Shown here: in pieces, positions 51,534 through 56,035 of the stretch
Layout: each line of letters begins with the position of its first letter
How positions within the stretch are numbered: the first letter of the stretch is position 1
Notes under the pieces: generated by a model
The model's database searches: none
What the model saw: only the letters and a program-made list of their open reading frames with translations
Told to the model about the DNA's origin: nothing
Translations under genes and position numbers: made by a program
From: an uncultured Collinsella sp.
GTDB lineage: Bacteria > Actinomycetota > Coriobacteriia > Coriobacteriales > Coriobacteriaceae
Direction of reading: 5' to 3'
Length of the DNA stretch: 56,035 nucleotides
NCBI GenBank assembly: GCA_902491345.1
Contig: CABUHI010000013.1
Coordinates: 1-56,035 of the forward strand

Positions 51534-52679
51534 ATGGACCTTGCCGACATTCGCCAGACCATCGATGGCATCGACACCATGCTCCTCAACAGTTTTGTCG
51601 AACGCATGGACATTGCCACCGAGGTCGCCAAGTCAAAAATCGAGATGGGCAAGGCCGTCTTCGACCCCGCCCGCGAGCGCTCCAAGCTCAACAACCTTGC
51701 CGGCCGCGCGCCCGAGCGCTACGAGGCGCAGACCATCACGCTGTTCCGCCTCCTCATGAGCATGAGCAAGGCCGAGCAGCAGCGCTACATCAACGAGCTC
51801 AAGGGCATCACGGTCTCGCAAAAGGCCCACGCCACCGCCGAGGCCTTCGACACGCCCTTCCCCCAGACTGCCAGCGTCGCCTGCCAGGGCGTTGAGGGTG
51901 CCTACAGCCAGATCGCCGCGTGCAAGCTCTTTGCCGTGCCTGATATCGCGTTCTTCGAGTCCTTCGAAGGTGTCATGCGCGCTGTGCGCGACGGCTTCTG
52001 CGAGTTTGGCGTACTGCCCATCGAAAACTCCACCGCGGGCTCGGTCAACGCGGTCTACGACCTGCTTGCGCAGTTCGACTTCCACATTGTGCGCTCGCTG
52101 CGCCTCAAGATCGACCACAACCTGCTCGTCAAGCCCGGCACCAAGCTGCAGGATGTTCGTGAGGTCTATAGCCACGGTCAGGCCATCGCGCAATGCGCCG
52201 GCTTTATCGAGGCGCACGATCTGCACGCCACCAAGTATCTCAACACGGCTATGTCGGCCGAGATGGTCGCCAACTCCGAGCGCACCGATGTCGCCGCCAT
52301 CGCCTCGCGCAGCTGCGCAGCGCTCTACGGTCTGGAGGTGCTGGAGCCCAACATTCAGGACTCGGACAACAACTACACGCGCTTTGTCGTCATCAGCCGC
52401 GAGCCACGCGTCTACCCCGGCGCCAACCGCACCTCGCTCATGATTACCACGGCCAACGAGCCGGGCACACTCTATCGCGTACTCGAGCGCTTCTACGCGC
52501 TCAATATCAACCTCATCAAGCTCGAGAGCCGCCCCATCCCCGGGCACGACTTTGAGTTTATGTTCTACTTTGACTTGGACTGCCCCTTTGGCAGCAAGGC
52601 CCTCGATGACCTGCTCGATTCCATCGACGACGTGTGCGAGAGCTTCACCTACTTTGGCAGTTACACGGAGGTGCTCTAG
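51534..52679 (+). CDS. pheA: Chorismate mutase/prephenate dehydratase (P-protein)
   Basis: Bifunctional enzyme: chorismate to prephenate (N-terminal ~90 residues, AroQ-type helices with RQTIDGIDTMLLNSFVERM and VAKSKIEMGK), then prephenate to phenylpyruvate (residues ~110-285; GVEGAYSQIAACKLF, GVLPIENSTAGSVNAVYDLL, DSDNNYTRFVVISREP with the catalytic Thr-Arg-Phe). C-terminal ACT domain NEPGTLYRVLERFYALNINL and LESRPIPG is the phenylalanine-feedback site. 381 residues. ATG with GGGG upstream in the linker after the repeat. Confidence 0.95.
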   Translation: MDLADIRQTIDGIDTMLLNSFVERMDIATEVAKSKIEMGKAVFDPARERSKLNNLAGRAPERYEAQTITLFRLLMSMSKAEQQRYINELKGITVSQKAHATAEAFDTPFPQTASVACQGVEGAYSQIAACKLFAVPDIAFFESFEGVMRAVRDGFCEFGVLPIENSTAGSVNAVYDLLAQFDFHIVRSLRLKIDHNLLVKPGTKLQDVREVYSHGQAIAQCAGFIEAHDLHATKYLNTAMSAEMVANSERTDVAAIASRSCAALYGLEVLEPNIQDSDNNYTRFVVISREPRVYPGANRTSLMITTANEPGTLYRVLERFYALNINLIKLESRPIPGHDFEFMFYFDLDCPFGSKALDDLLDSIDDVCESFTYFGSYTEVL

Positions 52680-53930
52680 ATGACCGATGTCGCCGCAACC
52701 CGCCCCTACGGCGTGCTGGGCCGCGTGCTGGGCCACAGCTACACCCCTACCATCTACAAGGAGCTTGCGGGGCTAGAGTATGTGCGTTTTGAGCGCGAGC
52801 CCGAGGACCTCCAGGCTTTTATGACGGGTGACGAATGGGAGGGCACCAACGTGACCATCCCCTACAAGCGCGCCGTCGTGGAATACCTGGACGAGCTGAG
52901 TCCACTCGCCGAGCGTATGGGAAACGTCAACACCATCACGCGCCTGCCCGACGGCCGCCTGCGCGGCGACAACACCGACTACTTCGGCTTTCAGTGCCTA
53001 GTCGAGGAGCTGGGCGCTGAGGTCGCCGGCAAGAAGGCCCTCGTGCTCGGTGCCACCGGTGGCGCCGGCACCACTGCCAGCATGGTGCTCGGCGACCTGG
53101 GCGCCATCGTCGTGCCGGTCGGCCGCACGAGCGAAGTCAACTACGACAACATCGCGCAGCAGTCCGACGCCGCACTGCTCGTCAACTGCACGCCCGCCGG
53201 CATGTTCCCCCACTGTCCCGATGCCCCCTGCACGCTCGAGGGGCTCGATGCGCTCGAGGGCGTCATCGACATTGTCTACAACCCTGCACGCACGGGCCTG
53301 ATGCTCGAGGCCGAGCGCCGCGGCATCCCCTGCATCGGCGGCCTGCTGATGCTCGTGGCCCAGGCGGCACAGGCTGTCGAGCGCTACACCGGCCAGGTCA
53401 CTCCGCGCGAGCGCATTCTGGACGTAACGGAGCGCCTGTCACTCCGCGAACAGAACATCGCGCTGATCGGCATGCCGGGCTCGGGCAAGACCCGTGTGGG
53501 CGAGCAGATTGCCTTGCTCACGGGGCGAGAGCACATCGACCTGGACCGCGCCCTCGAGGAACGCCTCGGCATGCCCTGCGCCGACTTTATCGTCGAGCGC
53601 GGCGAGGCGGCCTTCCGCGAGCAGGAGACGGCGGCGCTGGCCGGCATCTCCAAGCGCAGTGGCCTGGTGCTCTCCACCGGCGGCGGCGTGGTCACGTGCG
53701 ACGAGAACTACCCGCTACTGCACCAGAACAGCCAGATCGTGATGCTTAACCGTAAGCTCGACGAACTCGCCCACAAGGGTCGCCCCATCACCGCCCGCGA
53801 TGGCATCGACAAGCTGGCCGAGCAGCGCATGCCGCGCTACCGCGCCTGGGCCGACTACATCATCGACTCACGCGACTGCGCCGCCAACACCGCCCAGGCC
53901 CTCCTCGACACCCTCCCATCCGCTCTCTAA
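52680..53930 (+). CDS. Shikimate dehydrogenase/shikimate kinase fusion
   Basis: Residues 1-250 are AroE-type shikimate dehydrogenase: RVLGHSYTPTIYK, catalytic Lys in GTNVTIPYKRAV (~63), Asp in GDNTDYFGF (~100), NADP loop LVLGATGGAGTTAS. The usual HSLSP is HSYTP, so one substrate-contact Ser is Thr. Residues ~257-416 are shikimate kinase AroK: Walker A GMPGSGKTRVG (~264-271), DLD in HIDLDRALEERLG, FREQE, LSTGGGVVTC and GRPIT. The two open without stop or gap, so they are one polypeptide doing steps 4 and 5 of the pathway. ATG abuts the pheA stop. Confidence 0.94.
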   Translation: MTDVAATRPYGVLGRVLGHSYTPTIYKELAGLEYVRFEREPEDLQAFMTGDEWEGTNVTIPYKRAVVEYLDELSPLAERMGNVNTITRLPDGRLRGDNTDYFGFQCLVEELGAEVAGKKALVLGATGGAGTTASMVLGDLGAIVVPVGRTSEVNYDNIAQQSDAALLVNCTPAGMFPHCPDAPCTLEGLDALEGVIDIVYNPARTGLMLEAERRGIPCIGGLLMLVAQAAQAVERYTGQVTPRERILDVTERLSLREQNIALIGMPGSGKTRVGEQIALLTGREHIDLDRALEERLGMPCADFIVERGEAAFREQETAALAGISKRSGLVLSTGGGVVTCDENYPLLHQNSQIVMLNRKLDELAHKGRPITARDGIDKLAEQRMPRYRAWADYIIDSRDCAANTAQALLDTLPSAL

Positions 53931-53933
53931 CCA

Positions 53934-53972
53934 AAACCACCACAAAGGGGACAGGCACCTTTTTGGTGGTTT
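53934..53972. repeat. Hairpin repeat with GGGGACAGGCACC core
   Basis: Arms AAACCACCACAAAGG (53934-53948) and CCTTTTTGGTGGTTT (53958-53972) pair at 14 of 15 positions around loop GGACAGGCA. The core GGGGACAGGCACC is a widespread intergenic element in many bacterial phyla, usually counted as a REP mobilised by RAYT-type transposases. It lies between aroE/K and aroQ, 23 bases before the aroQ start. Confidence 0.8.
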
Positions 53973-53994
53973 CTCGACTGCAAAGGAAGCAACC

Positions 53995-54432
53995 ATGAAA
54001 GCACTCGTCATCAACGGCCCCAACCTCAACATGCTTGGCATTCGCGAGCCGGGCATCTATGGCAGCGACAACTACGACCGCTTAGTGCAGATCTGCCAGG
54101 AAGCGGGCGCCGCACAGGGCTTCGACGAGGTCGAGGTCTTCCAGTCCAACCACGAAGGCAGCATCGTCGACAAGATCCAGGAGGCCTACGGCAAGGTCGA
54201 CGGCATCGTCATCAACCCGGCGGCATACACGCATACGAGCGTCGCGATCCTCGATGCCCTCAAGGCCGTCGCCATCCCTGCCGTCGAGGTACACATCAGC
54301 GCCGTAGAGACACGCGAGGACTTCCGCCAGGTGAGCTATGCACGCCTGGCCTGCTTCGCCACCATCACCGGCGAAGGCCTCCAAGGCTACGCCCACGCGT
54401 TGGAGCTGCTGAGGGAGCGTCTCGAAAAGTAG
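53995..54432 (+). CDS. aroQ: 3-dehydroquinate dehydratase, type II
   Basis: Type II dehydroquinase, dodecameric. INGPNLNMLGIREPGIYG with the catalytic Tyr loop, FQSNHEGSIVDKI, INPAAYTHTSVAILDAL and VEVHISAV. 145 residues. AAGGA seven bases before ATG 53995; no good start earlier. Last gene of the aromatic operon and ends at a terminator. In this operon it supplies step 3, between aroB and aroE. Confidence 0.96.
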   Translation: MKALVINGPNLNMLGIREPGIYGSDNYDRLVQICQEAGAAQGFDEVEVFQSNHEGSIVDKIQEAYGKVDGIVINPAAYTHTSVAILDALKAVAIPAVEVHISAVETREDFRQVSYARLACFATITGEGLQGYAHALELLRERLEK

Positions 54433-54481
54433 CCTCGCGGATCGATTCATTAACACCGATTCACACGAACAAAACTCCAGC

Positions 54482-54515
54482 GCCGGCAGCAGCACCTCGC
54501 TGCTGCCGGCATTTT
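54482..54515 (+). terminator. Terminator of the aromatic operon
   Basis: Stem GCCGGCAGCAG / CTGCTGCCGGC (54482-54492 and 54500-54510), eleven perfect pairs, followed by ATTTT. It lies 50 bases after aroQ. Confidence 0.88.
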
Positions 54516-54525
54516 GTTACTGGCA

Positions 54526-54531
54526 TATAAT
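54526..54531 (+). promoter_or_regulatory. -10 box of the DUF4869 cassette
   Basis: Consensus TATAAT, 31 bases before the DUF4869 ATG; no clear -35 at 16-18 bases. The promoter would overlap the preceding terminator downstream side. Confidence 0.5.
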
Positions 54532-54562
54532 CGTTGCAGTCACACTACGTCTGGAGACCCAC

Positions 54563-55012
54563 ATGCTGAGCATTCACCTGGGGGATTACCCCGGTTCCAT
54601 CTACGATACCGAAACCTATTTTAGGAACTCATACTTGGACTCATGGTTCGAAGACCCTATGGCCGCACAGATTATTAAAAGCGTAGACGGATCAGAGCTC
54701 ATCGGTCCCCACAACATCGTAAGCAAACAGCTGGGCTCGATCACCCCACTCGAACTGTCCGGCGGCGTTAAGACGCTGCTGCTGGTGCGCAATCTCCCAA
54801 ATATGGTGTTCAACGCATCCACCTGCGGAGACAACTGTGCCCGCTGGCTACTCAAAATCGGCAAAGAGCAGGATGTGCTGGTGACCTTATACCACATCAT
54901 GAAATTCCCCTGGAAGAGCTTTGAAATCCGCATTGAAAACGATGGCCGCATCGTCAGGAACATGCAGGAGTTTGTCGGTGCCACGAATGACTTTTTGGAT
55001 GTTGATGAGTAA
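54563..55012 (+). CDS. DUF4869-family protein
   Basis: 149 residues. I place it in the DUF4869 family from memory of the pattern: MLSIHLGDYPGSIYDTETYF, LSGGVKTLLLVRNLP and FNASTCGDNCARWLLKIGKE, the last being the most distinctive (two Cys five apart). Function unknown; no signal peptide or membrane helix. It overlaps the next gene by one base (TAATG), so the two are co-translated. GC is clearly lower than in the operon before it. A call of family, not of function. Confidence 0.75.
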   Translation: MLSIHLGDYPGSIYDTETYFRNSYLDSWFEDPMAAQIIKSVDGSELIGPHNIVSKQLGSITPLELSGGVKTLLLVRNLPNMVFNASTCGDNCARWLLKIGKEQDVLVTLYHIMKFPWKSFEIRIENDGRIVRNMQEFVGATNDFLDVDE

Positions 55013-56013
55013 TGAAGGGAACGCATACCGTTGTCGTAGAGCGTGCAAAGGTCAAATACACACTCACGTTTAAGCGCAATATTTCCTTTATACGCGGCAA
55101 CAGCGGCACGGGCAAAACGACGCTCATCTCGATGATTCGCGACTACAACGACCGAGGACCGGAAAGCGGCGTTGCACTCAGCTGCGACGTACCTTGCGAA
55201 ACGCTTTCCGGCAGACGCTGGGAGCGCGAGCTGTCGATCATCGAAGATTCAATCGTCTTTCTAGATGAGGGCAACGAGTTTATCTACTCAAAGGACTTCG
55301 CCAAAGCCGTAAACGGCTCGTCCAACTATTTTGTTCTGATATCTCGTCGCGATGCCAACGAGCTCCCCTACAGCGTCGATGAGATCCTGAAGCTAGTCAA
55401 CACCACAAGCAAAACAATCAATGGCCGCAAGAGCGACAGGCGCTTCTACTCGGTGACCAAACCGCTATATGACCACACGGCAAGTATGCTGTATCAGGAT
55501 CTAAATGTTGGATTCGAGGTACCCGACGCCGTAGTTGTCGAGGATAGCAAATCTGGCTATCAATTCTACGACGCTCTTTGCAACCGGCTCGGGATCCCCT
55601 GCTATACCGCCACCGGCGTAGCAAATCTAAAGCGGACAATTCACGAATGCCCCGAGCAAAACGTTCTTGCCATTGGAGACGGCGCAGCATTTGGTCCCTA
55701 CATCGAAAAGGTGATCGGACAGCGCGTTTACAAGAACGTTCGCTTGTTCCTCCCGGAATCATTTGAGTGGACACTTCTGCAATCTGACCTCATTCCCAGT
55801 AACGACATTCCAAAAATTCTCAAGGATCCTTCGAGCTATATCGAAAGCCGCGACTACCTAAGCTGGGAGCGATTCTTCACCGACGTATTGATCAAGTACT
55901 CGGCAGACACTCGCTACGCCTACAGAAAGGCGAAACTCAACGAGCAGTACCTAAAGCCGCCGGCGATGGATGCAGTTGCAAGCGTCTTGCCCGAGTGCCT
56001 GAGGGCAGACTAG
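55012..56013 (+). CDS. P-loop NTPase with TOPRIM-like C-terminal half
   Basis: 333 residues. N-terminal nucleotide-binding part: beta strand NISFIRGNSGTGKTTLIS with Walker A (29-37), Walker B-like SIVFLDEGNEF (~80-90), and NYFVLISRRDANELP, a sensor-like strand. No ABC signature motif was found. From residue ~170: VPDAVVVEDSKSGYQFYDAL, then NVLAIGDGAAFGPYIEKVIG: an early acidic pair (E177/D178) and a later GDG acidic strand spaced as in TOPRIM nuclease-like domains. That reading is inference. The layout (ATPase then TOPRIM) recalls OLD-family proteins but is far smaller. It could also be a Zot-type or unknown ATPase. Partner of the DUF4869 gene before it. Confidence 0.6.
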   Translation: MKGTHTVVVERAKVKYTLTFKRNISFIRGNSGTGKTTLISMIRDYNDRGPESGVALSCDVPCETLSGRRWERELSIIEDSIVFLDEGNEFIYSKDFAKAVNGSSNYFVLISRRDANELPYSVDEILKLVNTTSKTINGRKSDRRFYSVTKPLYDHTASMLYQDLNVGFEVPDAVVVEDSKSGYQFYDALCNRLGIPCYTATGVANLKRTIHECPEQNVLAIGDGAAFGPYIEKVIGQRVYKNVRLFLPESFEWTLLQSDLIPSNDIPKILKDPSSYIESRDYLSWERFFTDVLIKYSADTRYAYRKAKLNEQYLKPPAMDAVASVLPECLRAD

Positions 56014-56035
56014 ATACGGCGGGGAGGGCCAAGTT
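56014..56035. other. Right edge of the window
   Basis: 22 bases after the last stop codon; nothing recognised. GGGGAGGG might be the start of a ribosome binding site for a following gene. Confidence 0.3.

Overview
The window looks like a core-chromosome segment of a high-GC anaerobic actinobacterium of the class Coriobacteriia, most likely Collinsella or a close relative. This is inferred from protein character, strong use of GTG/TTG starts, a non-oxygen lifestyle (pyruvate phosphate dikinase, MEP pathway) and gene order. No database search was possible. Protein-coding density is very high, genes are packed into long operons with short overlaps, and I see no insertion sequence, prophage, rRNA or CRISPR array.

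Layout, left part (1-24.2 kb, all minus strand, so transcription runs right to left). From right to left: rpsP-khpA-rimM-trmD-lepB-glyQ-glyS-PPDK regulatory protein-ppdK; then rplS-rnhB; then yraN-comM-dprA-trmFO-xer; then rpsB-tsf; then pyrH-frr-uppS-cdsA-dxr-rseP-ispG. These cover ribosome and tRNA maturation, protein secretion, DNA uptake and recombination, phospholipid and isoprenoid synthesis and one gluconeogenic/glycolytic switch. dinB (24.4-25.7 kb) is the only plus-strand gene in the left three quarters and is divergent from rpsP.

Middle (25.8-45.7 kb, minus strand): rplU-rpmA-obgE-nadD-yqeK-rsfS (ribosome assembly and NAD); the cell-shape operon mreB-mreC-mreD-PBP2-rodA followed by an unknown DUF697-like protein and the TIGR03960/TIGR03936 radical SAM pair; two uncharacterised membrane proteins (TPR and zinc-ribbon) flanking a cyclophilin; a CtpE-like P-type ATPase; and a single tRNA-Arg(CCG) with its own promoter and terminator.

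Right part (45.8-54.4 kb, plus strand): a nearly complete aromatic amino acid operon, DAHP synthase-tyrA-aroB-aroA-aroC-pheA-aroE/aroK fusion-aroQ. It carries every shikimate-pathway step plus the dedicated Phe and Tyr branches, and is preceded by a terminator-like hairpin that could be an attenuator. A perfect 37-bp inverted repeat separates aroC and pheA, and a second hairpin repeat separates aroE/K and aroQ. Related repeats occur at 17.7 and 25.8 kb.

Right edge (54.6-56.0 kb): a two-gene cassette with visibly lower GC than its surroundings, a DUF4869-type protein followed by a P-loop NTPase whose C-terminal half has TOPRIM-like acidic motifs. It is the best candidate here for an undescribed system.
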